Shown: one piece after another, positions 25,949-34,874 of the stretch | Numbering within the stretch: the first letter of the stretch is position 1 | How the letters are laid out: each line of letters starts with the position of its first letter | Origin: UBA8110 sp964597275 | Lineage (GTDB): Bacteria; SAR324; NAC60-12 | Direction: 5' to 3' | DNA: 64,000 nucleotides | NCBI GenBank assembly: GCA_964597275.1 | Contig: CAZQXS010000003.1 | Span: 1 to 64,000, forward strand | The notes under the pieces: generated by a model | What the model was told of the DNA's origin: nothing | Databases searched by the model: none | What the model saw: only the letters and a program-made list of their open reading frames with translations | Made by a program: the position numbers and the translations under genes

Positions 25949-26827
25949 ATGAGCGTTTCCGACATCGAGGCGTACACGGGCTTTCGGACACTCACTGTGG
26001 AGTCCGCACAGTTGCAACTGCTGGAGCGCACGGGCCACCTGAAGCTGGAGGCGGACCCTCCGTTGCAGTCCAACGAGGGGGTGCTGTTGCGCTCAAGCCA
26101 GCCGGAGGCGGAGGCGCTTGCGCTCTTTGATGCGTCGTCCGGGCAGCTTCGCAAGCTGGGGGACAGCCCCACGCTTTGGGGCATGGAGGCCCGGAATCCG
26201 GAGCAGCGCTTTGCCCTGCACCTGCTGATGGACCCCACCCTTTCGATTGTCACCCTGAGCGGCAAGGCCGGGACGGGAAAGACGCTGCTGGCGCTTGCGG
26301 CGGGACTGCACTTGCTGCTGATGGAGCAGCGGCACGCCCGGATGCTCGTCTCCCGCCCGATTTTCCCGATGGGCCGGGACATCGGCTACCTGCCGGGAGA
26401 GGTGCAGGACAAGCTGGCCCCGTGGATGCAGCCCATTTTCGACAACTTGGAACTGCTCATCCACCAGCGCGGGGGCAGCCGCAAGGGACGGCAGGGGTAC
26501 CAAGAGCTGATTGACAAAGGGCTGCTGATCATCGAACCCCTCACTTACATCCGGGGGCGCAGCATCCCCAACCAGTACATGATTGTGGACGAGGCGCAAA
26601 ACCTCACGCCGCACGAGATGAAAACCATCGTCACCCGCGTGGGTGAGGGCACGAAGATTGTCCTGACGGGCGATCTGCACCAGATTGACAACCCCTCTGT
26701 GAACTCGAACTCGAACGGACTCAGCACCCTCGTCGAGCGCTTCAAGCCCTATCCGATCGCCGGGCACGTCACTCTGCGGCAGGGCGAGCGTTCCGAGCTT
26801 GCGGAACTGGCTGCGAACCTGTTCTGA
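25949..26827 (+). CDS. PhoH-family ATPase without the PIN domain
   Basis: This 292-residue protein has the PhoH ATPase domain, with Walker A GKAGTGKT (105-112), Walker B MIVDEAQNLTPHEMKT and VLTGDLHQIDNP. The first 85 residues match the linker that normally follows the PIN RNase domain in PhoH2 (EAYTGFRTLTV, then WGMEARNPEQRFAL). No PIN domain is encoded: a stop at 25910-25912 closes the frame, and AAGGA sits 8 bases before ATG 25949. PhoH2 proteins couple RNA unwinding to PIN cleavage, so this one may unwind only or rely on a partner. Confidence 0.88.
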   Translation: MSVSDIEAYTGFRTLTVESAQLQLLERTGHLKLEADPPLQSNEGVLLRSSQPEAEALALFDASSGQLRKLGDSPTLWGMEARNPEQRFALHLLMDPTLSIVTLSGKAGTGKTLLALAAGLHLLLMEQRHARMLVSRPIFPMGRDIGYLPGEVQDKLAPWMQPIFDNLELLIHQRGGSRKGRQGYQELIDKGLLIIEPLTYIRGRSIPNQYMIVDEAQNLTPHEMKTIVTRVGEGTKIVLTGDLHQIDNPSVNSNSNGLSTLVERFKPYPIAGHVTLRQGERSELAELAANLF

Positions 26828-26892
26828 TCCGCGCAGGCGGGGAACCAGAAAGGCCATTGAAAACCTGAATCATTTGCATCGGACACACTGAA

Positions 26893-28134
26893 ATGGAGTG
26901 GATTCAAAGCCCGCCGCCGTCCTCGGAGTTAGCGGATCGGGACATCAAGCAGACCGGAACGCACTTGGCGGGCCGACGGATTGCGCTGTTGATCACGGGC
27001 AGCATCGCCGCCTACCGGACCCCGGACCTGATCCGCGACCTGCGCCGCGAGGGGGCCGAGGTGTTTGTGTACGCCTCCCGCGAGGCGCTTTCGTATGTCA
27101 CCAAGCAAACGCTGGAGTGGACCTCGCTGCATCCAGTCTGCGATTCCTTCACGGGCGAGGCCGAGCATCTTTCGGAATCGAATCCGTTTGATGCGTACCT
27201 CGTCGCGCCCGCGTCGTACAACACCATCAACAAGGCCGCGCTCGGCATTGCCGATTCGGTGGTCAGCACGACGTTGGCCTCCGCCCTCGGTCGCCAGGAG
27301 ATGGGGCAGGCGGCGGTGCTGTTTGCTCCGGCCATGCACGGGACGCTGCACAACCGCATCCTCTCCGAATCGTTCGCCCGCTTGCAGTCGCTCGGCGCCA
27401 CCCTCATCCCGCCCCGGCAGGAGCAGGGCAAGAACCACCTTGCCTCGCTGGAAACGCTGGTCGCCGCCACCATCCGCGCCCTCAGCGGCAAACCCCTCGC
27501 AGGCAAGAAGGTCATCGTGACAGGCGGGCCGACTCCGGTGCCGATTGACCATGTGCGGCGCATCACCACCGTCTTCACCGGCGGCTTGAGTATCGAACTC
27601 ACCCGCGAGGCGTGGTTGCGGGGTGCGGCCAGCGAACTCGTGCTGGGCAAGGGTTCGGCGATTGCTCCGGAGTATTTCCCGACCCACCCCATCTCGACCT
27701 ACGAGGACTACGTCCGGGTGTTGCAGGAACGGCTGGATGCGCAGGAAATGGACTGGGGCATCTTCACCGCCGCCGTGGCCGATTATCAGCCCAAAACGGT
27801 GTATGACGGCAAGCTCCCCAGCGGGATGGACCTGAGCCTGCCGCTGGTGGCCACCCAAAAGGTCGTGCGCCTGATCCGGGAGCGCTACCCCAAACTCGGC
27901 ATGGTCGCCTTCAAGTACGAGGAGGGCGACAGCCACGAACATTTCATGGAGACTGCCAAGACCTTTCTCGCCAAGGGTGGATTCCAACTCGTGGTGGCGA
28001 ATCGCGGGGATGAATGCTCCGAAGCTGGACAGCATGTTGCGTGGCTGATCTCTCCGGACGCCCCTCCCACCCGACACATTGGCAAACCCGCTATTGCCTC
28101 TGCCCTGCTCGACTGGATCGCAGCGCATTCATGA
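26893..28134 (+). CDS. CoaBC-like flavoprotein with altered active sites
   Basis: This 413-residue protein follows the plan of CoaBC, which makes 4'-phosphopantetheine in coenzyme A synthesis: a flavoprotein decarboxylase half (LLITGSIAAYRTPDLIRDL, APASYNTINKAALGIAD) and a synthetase half (VIVTGGPTPVPIDHVRRI, FTAAVADYQP). Key parts differ. The substrate-clamp Cys region of the decarboxylase is missing, PAMN is replaced by PAMHGTLHNR, and the synthetase motif ISNHSSGK reads ITTVFTGG. The EHLS His is kept. It is probably a divergent paralogue with another substrate, with a true CoaBC elsewhere. A reduced-activity CoaBC is less likely. Confidence 0.75.
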   Translation: MEWIQSPPPSSELADRDIKQTGTHLAGRRIALLITGSIAAYRTPDLIRDLRREGAEVFVYASREALSYVTKQTLEWTSLHPVCDSFTGEAEHLSESNPFDAYLVAPASYNTINKAALGIADSVVSTTLASALGRQEMGQAAVLFAPAMHGTLHNRILSESFARLQSLGATLIPPRQEQGKNHLASLETLVAATIRALSGKPLAGKKVIVTGGPTPVPIDHVRRITTVFTGGLSIELTREAWLRGAASELVLGKGSAIAPEYFPTHPISTYEDYVRVLQERLDAQEMDWGIFTAAVADYQPKTVYDGKLPSGMDLSLPLVATQKVVRLIRERYPKLGMVAFKYEEGDSHEHFMETAKTFLAKGGFQLVVANRGDECSEAGQHVAWLISPDAPPTRHIGKPAIASALLDWIAAHS

Positions 28135-28152
28135 CGTGCCTAGTGCTGCACA

Positions 28153-28506
28153 TCAGGAAAAAATCTCGTTCAGGTCTCTATCCTGATCCGCAAAGTTGAT
28201 CATGCACCGGATAACCTTACCCAATTCCTCCTCCTCAGAGTCATAATCATCAAAGTCGTGCTGCTGGAAAATTTCCTTTAACTTGGAAACGGTTTTGTCC
28301 TCCAACTTAACAGGGATGGTTTGGTCAGCGGAGAAGCACTCTCCCACACAGCGGATTTCCCCAAAAATCTGGTCGCTTTCATCTTGAGCCAGCGAGTATT
28401 TGACCAGGAACTGGATAGCTTGGTCAGGTCCCTCAAGGGAATAATCCCTCACGACCTGATTGAGAAACTCCTGATGATTGTCCTTGACAGTTACATCTAT
28501 TTTCAT
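28153..28506 (-). CDS. Uncharacterised acidic protein
   Basis: This 117-residue soluble protein is not recognised. It opens MKIDVTVKDN, has a helix QAIQFLVKYSLAQDES, and ends in an acidic stretch (DFDDYDSEEEELGKV). GAGGAC seven bases before the ATG supports the start. It lies between the CoaBC-like gene (convergent) and the large ABC exporter. The ordinary start site suggests a real gene, but no function can be proposed. Confidence 0.6.
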   Translation of the reverse strand: MKIDVTVKDNHQEFLNQVVRDYSLEGPDQAIQFLVKYSLAQDESDQIFGEIRCVGECFSADQTIPVKLEDKTVSKLKEIFQQHDFDDYDSEEEELGKVIRCMINFADQDRDLNEIFS

Positions 28507-28621
28507 GGTCCGTCCTCATAAGAATTGATTGAACGAGCAGAAGCCCAGAGATTCGCATCGCACAAGCTCAAGAGTAGCAACAAATGGGCACTACGTCCAA
28601 CTCCGGATCTGGACTCTGCAT

Positions 28622-31600
28622 TCAGGACAGATGCTGACGGCGTTCTTGAGTGCTTCCAAGCTGCCGGGAAACCAGTCTGGCGTAAAGTCCACCGTTCTTG
28701 ACCAACTCCGAATGCGTACCGATTTCCACCATTCGTCCCCCCTCAAGGACGATGATCTGGTCAGCCTCCCGGATGGTGGAGAGTCGGTGGGCAATGATCA
28801 CTGTAGTGCGATCCGATTTGAGATGATCAAGGGCGTTGCGCACACGCTGCTCGCTGAGTGCATCAAGGTGAGAGGTGGCCTCATCCAGAATCAGGACGGG
28901 AGCATCCTTCAGGAAAGCCCGTGCAATCGCCACCCGTTGTCGCTGACCTCCAGAGAGACTGGATCCGCGTTCACCCACCAAGGTTTCCAATCCATCGGGA
29001 AGGCTCTCCAGAAGTTCGGAAAGCGCTGCCAGCCTCACCGCTTGTTGCAATTCGGCCTCGGAGGCTTTTGGTTTGGCGATGAGGATGTTTTCCCGGAGCG
29101 TGTTGTTGAAGAGGTAGGTGTCTTGGGCGACCAACGCGATCTGAGCACGCAAGGTGTCCAGTGGGAAGACCCGAAGATCGTTTCCCTGCAACGTGATGGT
29201 CCCTTCAAGAGGATCCCAGAATCTCATCAGCAGTTGGGCAAGAGTGGTCTTTCCAGCTCCCGAAGGCCCAACCAATGCAACCGTCTTTCCAGCAGGAATC
29301 TCGAAGCTGACGTTGTCAAGCACTCGCTTTGCTCTTCCTGGATAGGCAAAGCTGACTCCTGAGAGGGAAAGCGCAGATTGGGTTGCCTTGGTTTCCGCAC
29401 CGGCCCCATCAGTCACTGGTACGGGTTCGTTCTCCAGTGCATAGACCCGTCGTGTCGCCCCAAGGGTATCCGCCAGTTCCCGGCCAATTTGTGCAATTTC
29501 GGAGACTGGAAGAAACGCTGCCATCGCAAGAATCGTGAGCAGTGGCAGCACTCCGGCATCAATGGTTCCGTGGCTGACAAGCAATGCTCCTGTGGACACA
29601 ACCGCAAGACCTCCCCAGCCGGTGAAGACCTCCAGCAGGGTGGTCTGAAGGGTCAGTTGTGCAAAGAAGGGGAGTCGCAGGGATATGTGCCAATCGGCAA
29701 GCCGATCAAATGCATTTCCCCGCTGTCGCTCCTGTTGATAAGCAACGATTTCGGCAAGCCCTTGCACCGAGTCAATCGCATGAGCAGAAAGTTCACCCGC
29801 CGCTTCCCGCGATTGAGAACCAAGGCGGTCCACACGACCACGCATCAAGAACGGGCTGACCCCAACTGCGAGCAGGAAGGGCAGCAATGCCAAGCCCATC
29901 CACGGACTGGTTATGGCCAGCACCACGACCACTGTGGTGGGAACCAGCACCGAGACAAACGCCGGGGCCACGGTGTGCGCAAAGAAGTACTCCACCAACT
30001 CCACGTCCTGTGTGGCGATTCCCATCAAATCCCCTGTGCGACGGCGCACGAGGTAGGCAGGAGCCAACTGGTCAAGTTTGCGGAAAACGTTCACCCGCAT
30101 TTCCGCAAGCAACCGGAAGGCCATGTCGTGGGCAATCCACGATTCAAGCCAGTGGAGGATTCCCGAAAGGGGGGCCGTGACAGCAAGCGCCACGAGGTAG
30201 GGGGTAAAGCCCGTTCCGTTTCTCAGTGAAAGTACGATCAGGGCGCTGAGAACCCCAACACCGATGAATGCTAACACGCGTAGCACTCCAAAGGTGAAGG
30301 TAAGAGTCAGCCTGCCCTTCCACGGCAAGATGTGCTGCAGCAGTACCGAAATCACCTGTTGCCAGTTCAACCCCTCCGCCTTCACAATTCCCTCAGTCGG
30401 CGTTTGCAGCAAGGAATCCAAAGCGTCCTGTGTCGTCCCAGAATCAAACTGGTGGGATTTGGGGTTTTCCACTTCTTCCGCAGACATTCTGGTGGAATCA
30501 GCTTCACGAACCTGTTCAGACATGAGGCTCGCGTAAATCCCCTCCTGTGCCATCAAATTGGCGTGTGTTCCCGATTCGACCACCCGGCCCTGATCAAGCA
30601 CCAGGATGCGGTCGCAATGGACCACACTCGACAGCCGGTGGGCCAAGACCAAGGTGGTCCGGCCCTTCATCAAACGATCAAGGGCTTGCTGGATGACAGC
30701 TTCATTCTCCGCATCTACGGCAGAAAGGGCTTCGTCCAAGACAAGAATGGGAGCGTCTCGCAGCAGTGCTCTCGCAATTGCTACCCGCTGACGCTGGCCA
30801 CCCGAGAGCTTGATCCCCTTCTCGCCAATGATCGTGTCGTACCCATCAGGCAGACTCGTCACGAAATCATGGATATTGGCGAATTGTGCGGCATTGGCGA
30901 TTTCCGAATCACTGGCATAAGGGCGGCCCATCCGGAGGTTCTCCGCAACCGTTCCATGGAACAGAAAGGTGTCTTGGTGGACTACGGCGATCTCCTTGCG
31001 GATTTCCTCCAAAGACAGATTCCTCAGGTCTCGCCCCCCCAAAAGCACCTGACCCGCGATGGGATCATAAAACCGTAGCAGGAGCCGCACAATCGATGAC
31101 TTTCCACAACCGCTAGGCCCTACAATGCCGATCCGCTCCCCCGGCATGATCTGGAAATCGAGACCGTCATGCACGATGTGACGGTTTTCAGGATAGCTGA
31201 AGCTTACCGACTCAAAGGCAATCGTAGGATCAATCGCAGTTGCAGCATTTCCAGAGTTTTTGTCCTGCACCACTGGCATGGCATCAAGAATCCGGTACAC
31301 CCCCTGTGCCGCCGAAAGCCCGACCATCCCCTGATGCAGCACGGTGCGCAGGTCACGCATGGGCCGGAAGATTTCAACGCCCATCATCAGGATGATGATC
31401 AGCGTGGTGAGTTCCATCTCGCCGAGTGCCACCCGGTATGCGCCAAACCCCAGTGCCGTTGCCGCCCCAACGGCGATGGAAGTGTCCGTGATGCCTCTTG
31501 CAAGAGAGTTGGTGGCCAGCACCCACATGGTGCTGCGGAAAAGCTCACGGGCCCGTTCGGAGAGGAGGTCTGCGCGGGCGCGGCTTTGCCCAAAGGCCTT

Positions 31601-32224
31601 GAGCGTCGCCAACCCCTGAATGGCATCCAGGAATTCCGAGGCAAACGCGGCATAGGCCCGCTGGCGTTCCAGAGATTTTTTGGTGTCGAACTTGTGCCAA
31701 GCCGCAGGAGCCACCAGTGCCACGACTGCTGCCGCGAACAGAATAGCGGCGACCGGGAAATCAAGGAAGGAGACAAAGCCAAAAATCAGCACTGGAGTGA
31801 GGGCCGAGACCAACAGTTGGGGCAGGTACTTCCCGAAATACGTCTCCAACTGCTCCACCCCATCCACCAGCGAGAGCACCAATTCCCCGGATCGCTGCCG
31901 ACCCGCATAGCCCGGACCCAGTTCCACGATCTTGTCGTAAAGGCGGCGACGCAGTTGCTTTTGGACCATAGCGGCAGTTTTGTGCGCAATCACCGTCCGG
32001 ACGTGTTCAAAAAAACCCCTCAGCAGCATTACGGAGGCGGCCACCATGATCGGAAGGACCAACTCAGCAATCTCCTTTCCGATCAGAATGAGACCGATCA
32101 ACCAACCCAACAGGGCAAGGCGGGCCACCCCCAGCCCGGTGGCGATCAATCCAATCAGGACCGATAAGGCAATCCGTCCACGGACCCCTTGGGTGAATGC
32201 CCAGAGTCGTAAATCAAAATGCAT
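28622..32224 (-). CDS. Fused CydD-CydC-like ABC exporter
   Basis: This 1200-residue protein is two ABC exporter halves in one chain. The first (1-580) and second (about 630-1195) each have roughly six membrane helices and an ATPase domain with GPSGCGKSS or GPSGAGKTT, LSGGQRQRVAIARA, and LVLDEALSAVD or LILDEATSHLD. Both catalytic Glu residues are intact. The layout and the N-terminal FDLRLWAFTQG match fused CydDC-type exporters, which move thiols such as cysteine or glutathione for cytochrome bd assembly. No cydAB genes are nearby, so a siderophore or drug role is also possible. The fusion is continuous with no frameshift. Confidence 0.85.
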   Translation of the reverse strand: MHFDLRLWAFTQGVRGRIALSVLIGLIATGLGVARLALLGWLIGLILIGKEIAELVLPIMVAASVMLLRGFFEHVRTVIAHKTAAMVQKQLRRRLYDKIVELGPGYAGRQRSGELVLSLVDGVEQLETYFGKYLPQLLVSALTPVLIFGFVSFLDFPVAAILFAAAVVALVAPAAWHKFDTKKSLERQRAYAAFASEFLDAIQGLATLKAFGQSRARADLLSERARELFRSTMWVLATNSLARGITDTSIAVGAATALGFGAYRVALGEMELTTLIIILMMGVEIFRPMRDLRTVLHQGMVGLSAAQGVYRILDAMPVVQDKNSGNAATAIDPTIAFESVSFSYPENRHIVHDGLDFQIMPGERIGIVGPSGCGKSSIVRLLLRFYDPIAGQVLLGGRDLRNLSLEEIRKEIAVVHQDTFLFHGTVAENLRMGRPYASDSEIANAAQFANIHDFVTSLPDGYDTIIGEKGIKLSGGQRQRVAIARALLRDAPILVLDEALSAVDAENEAVIQQALDRLMKGRTTLVLAHRLSSVVHCDRILVLDQGRVVESGTHANLMAQEGIYASLMSEQVREADSTRMSAEEVENPKSHQFDSGTTQDALDSLLQTPTEGIVKAEGLNWQQVISVLLQHILPWKGRLTLTFTFGVLRVLAFIGVGVLSALIVLSLRNGTGFTPYLVALAVTAPLSGILHWLESWIAHDMAFRLLAEMRVNVFRKLDQLAPAYLVRRRTGDLMGIATQDVELVEYFFAHTVAPAFVSVLVPTTVVVVLAITSPWMGLALLPFLLAVGVSPFLMRGRVDRLGSQSREAAGELSAHAIDSVQGLAEIVAYQQERQRGNAFDRLADWHISLRLPFFAQLTLQTTLLEVFTGWGGLAVVSTGALLVSHGTIDAGVLPLLTILAMAAFLPVSEIAQIGRELADTLGATRRVYALENEPVPVTDGAGAETKATQSALSLSGVSFAYPGRAKRVLDNVSFEIPAGKTVALVGPSGAGKTTLAQLLMRFWDPLEGTITLQGNDLRVFPLDTLRAQIALVAQDTYLFNNTLRENILIAKPKASEAELQQAVRLAALSELLESLPDGLETLVGERGSSLSGGQRQRVAIARAFLKDAPVLILDEATSHLDALSEQRVRNALDHLKSDRTTVIIAHRLSTIREADQIIVLEGGRMVEIGTHSELVKNGGLYARLVSRQLGSTQERRQHLS

Positions 32225-32312
32225 AACACTTTTTTTCTTCCTGTAAATAGGATATGGTTGTCGGAAAAACGCAAACCACTTTGATACTGTAGCACAAGGT
32301 GCAGAACCGATT

Positions 32313-33107
32313 ATGAAAGACTGTAGGTTAATTTGGAGGCCCCATTTCGCTTATACCGTGCTTCGACTATTGTGCATAGTTGTGCTGGTGCTTTCCGGAA
32401 CATCTGGGTTTTCCCAAACGCAATCTGGGAAGACTTTGACTGCAGAGGAAATGGTGGAACTTGATCAATTCGAGTGGCACACACTTTGGTTTCGAGCAAC
32501 TGCTTCTCCTCCACCAGAACCTATTTCTCGGATTCGGGCGGCAATTGAGGGGCGCACGACGCTCAGGGTGCATCCGCAGCAGCAGTGGGTGCGCTACGAT
32601 CCCGCCCGGCTCTTGGAGCATCCGTTCTTGCATTTGGAGATGTGCCAAGCGCCCCCGGAGCTTGCTCAGACGATGCGGTTTGCGTGGCGGGACTTCTTTG
32701 CGGCAGGCGGAACCCTGTTCCTCGATGCGTGTCCGCAGGGACCGGATCGCGCCGAGGTGTGGCGGGAGTGGGGCCGTGCGCTCTATCCGGGCACAAGCTG
32801 GAGTCCGCTGCATCGCGGGCACACGCTCTCGTTCAGCTTCTATTTGCTGGAAAAGCGCATGCTGCTCGGTTCCGGAGGCACCCCGATCTTTCTGCTGGAG
32901 TTGGACGAGCGGCCCGCGCTAATCCTCAACACGGCGGCGAAGTGGGGTTGGTCCCGCTTCAAGCACTCGCCCCTGCACGTGGACGGCAACTCCCCCGTGG
33001 ACGAGGTGCGGTTGCGGCTTTACATCAACCTGCTGATGGTGCTGCTGGCCGGAGATTACAAAAGCGATCAACTACACCTGCCGACCATCCTGCTCAGACG
33101 GCGCTGA
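32313..33107 (+). CDS. Exported DUF4159 protein
   Basis: This 264-residue protein starts with a signal or anchor sequence (YTVLRLLCIVVLVLSGTSG). The rest matches DUF4159: VRYDPARLLEHPFLHLEM, RDFFAAGGTLFLDAC, and a C-terminal RLRLYINLLMVLLAGDYKSD. The domain has a glutamine amidotransferase-like fold without known activity and often accompanies MoxR/DUF58 gene sets, which are absent here. It faces away from the fused exporter gene. Its 3' end is 5 bases from the convergent stop of the next gene. Confidence 0.75.
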   Translation: MKDCRLIWRPHFAYTVLRLLCIVVLVLSGTSGFSQTQSGKTLTAEEMVELDQFEWHTLWFRATASPPPEPISRIRAAIEGRTTLRVHPQQQWVRYDPARLLEHPFLHLEMCQAPPELAQTMRFAWRDFFAAGGTLFLDACPQGPDRAEVWREWGRALYPGTSWSPLHRGHTLSFSFYLLEKRMLLGSGGTPIFLLELDERPALILNTAAKWGWSRFKHSPLHVDGNSPVDEVRLRLYINLLMVLLAGDYKSDQLHLPTILLRRR

Positions 33108-33112
33108 GGCGA

Positions 33113-33664
33113 TCAGCGGGAGGGGCGGCTGTTACGGATGATCTGCTGAAGCTGGGTGTTGGTCTGCTGAAGGTGTTGCCGCTGTCCGGTGCGCATCGAG
33201 TGCTGCCGGACTCCGGCCCCCGGATTTTCCGAGTAGATCGGGGTGAGGTTGCCGCTGCTGAGGCGGTAGTTGCCTCTGCGGGCGCTGGCATCTCCCATGA
33301 ACGGGGCGCGGGCTTCCTTCTTTGTGACATGCGAAGGGCGGGTCGTATCCTCGGGTCGGCTCGGAACGTTGCCCCCGCCGAACACAGGCCGTGCTGCCGA
33401 CACCCCGGATTTGTTTGCGCCCGGAATCGTCCCGTCCTGCGCGTACATTTTCCGTAGGTGCGGGGCGATGCGGCGTTCGGTCTTGGCGGCATAGCCGCTT
33501 TTTTGGGACGCTCCCGAGGTCCGAATGATTTGCTGGAGCATCTGGCTCTGGCGGCGCACGTCCTGTTTGTCCCAGCCAAGGGCGAACCCCAAGCTGGCCA
33601 TGACGCTGGCGACGAGCGTTGCAACGGCAATCAGGCTGGCAATGGTGAGTCGGGAACGTGGCAT
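33113..33664 (-). CDS. Uncharacterised secreted or anchored basic protein
   Basis: This 183-residue protein has an N-terminal hydrophobic segment (SLIAVATLVASVMASLGFAL) and a long, basic, low-complexity rest rich in Gln, Arg and Ser. Two similar stretches, SQMLQQIIRTSG near the N-terminus and TQLQQIIRNSR at the C-terminus, suggest an internal repeat. ATG 33664 is preferred over TTG 33673. No known domain is recognised. Confidence 0.5.
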   Translation of the reverse strand: MPRSRLTIASLIAVATLVASVMASLGFALGWDKQDVRRQSQMLQQIIRTSGASQKSGYAAKTERRIAPHLRKMYAQDGTIPGANKSGVSAARPVFGGGNVPSRPEDTTRPSHVTKKEARAPFMGDASARRGNYRLSSGNLTPIYSENPGAGVRQHSMRTGQRQHLQQTNTQLQQIIRNSRPSR

Positions 33665-33834
33665 GTCATCCAATCAGCTTCCATTCGGTTCCCTTCGTTT
33701 ATCGGCATCCCCTGTGGAAACTTGAGTTTTTTGGACAACAAGGGGTTGCTTTTTTTCAAAGAACCTTGTAAAACTGGCAACGTGTCCGGCACTCTTGCCG
33801 GATTTTTAACCTTAACTTCTTTCCAAAAGGGACC

Positions 33835-34803
33835 ATGAAAAAACTCCTGAAAATCATGAGCGCCAGCGCACTCGCTGTGCTGATGGCCGCGCCTGTGGCG
33901 TGGGCAGGACAACGTTTTGTCACCATTGGAACGGGTGGCGTCACCGGGGTGTACTACCCCACGGGTGGTGCGATCTGCCGCCTTGTCAACAAAGACCGCA
34001 AGCGGCACGGCATCCGCTGCTCCGTGGAAAGCACCGGCGGCTCGGTGTACAACATCAACACTATCCGTGCCGGAGAACTGGACATGGGCGTGGCGCAGTC
34101 GGACTGGCAGTACCACTCCTATCGCGGAACCAGCAAGTTCAAGGACCAAGGTGCCTTCAAAGGGCTGCGGGCGATCTTCTCGGTGCATCCGGAACCTGTG
34201 ACCGTCCTCGCCCGCCGCGACTCTGGCATCCGTCACATCAAGGACCTCAAGGGCATGCGCGTCAACATCGGCAATCCGGGGTCGGGAACCCGGGCGACCT
34301 GGGAGGTGCTGGAGGAAGCTCTGGGCTGGCAGCGCAGCGATCTCAAGCTTGCGGCATCCCTCAAATCCGCCGAAACGTCACAGGCACTCTGTGACAACAA
34401 GATCGATGCCTATTTCTGGCTGGTGGGGCACCCTTCCGGACTCACAAAGGAATCGGTGTCTTCCTGCGATGCGGTTCTCGTCGAGGTCACGGGACCGGGA
34501 ATCTCACAACTGGTGCGAGACAACTCCTTCTACCGCTGGGCGACCATTCCCGGCGGCATGTACTCCGGCAATCCCAACGACGTGAAAACCTTTGGGGTCG
34601 GTGCCACCTTTGTCACCTCAGCCAATCTTCCGGACGACGTGGGGTATGAGGTGGTGAAAGCGGTGTTTGACAACTTTGGACAGTTCAAGAAGTTGCATCC
34701 CGCCTTTGCCAATCTCAAGGAGTCCGAGATGATCAGCGACTCCATCTCCGCGCCGATTCACGAGGGTGCGATGCGCTACTACAAAGAGCGCGGCTGGAAG
34801 TGA
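33835..34803 (+). CDS. TAXI-family TRAP transporter substrate-binding protein
   Basis: This 322-residue periplasmic protein has a Sec signal peptide ending AAPVAWA. The mature start FVTIGTGGVTGVYYPTGGAICRLVN is the hallmark of the TAXI group, followed by IRAGELDMGVAQSDW and GMRVNIGNPGSGTRATWE. It captures a substrate, for this group often glutamate or a related compound, and hands it to the fused TRAP permease encoded 71 bases downstream. The true ligand cannot be read from sequence. Confidence 0.95.
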   Translation: MKKLLKIMSASALAVLMAAPVAWAGQRFVTIGTGGVTGVYYPTGGAICRLVNKDRKRHGIRCSVESTGGSVYNINTIRAGELDMGVAQSDWQYHSYRGTSKFKDQGAFKGLRAIFSVHPEPVTVLARRDSGIRHIKDLKGMRVNIGNPGSGTRATWEVLEEALGWQRSDLKLAASLKSAETSQALCDNKIDAYFWLVGHPSGLTKESVSSCDAVLVEVTGPGISQLVRDNSFYRWATIPGGMYSGNPNDVKTFGVGATFVTSANLPDDVGYEVVKAVFDNFGQFKKLHPAFANLKESEMISDSISAPIHEGAMRYYKERGWK

Positions 34804-34874
34804 TTCCTGCACGGGAGGCGCACCCGCGCCTCCCTTTCCTGCCTTTTCGCAAACTCTGATTTCATCCCGGTTTC

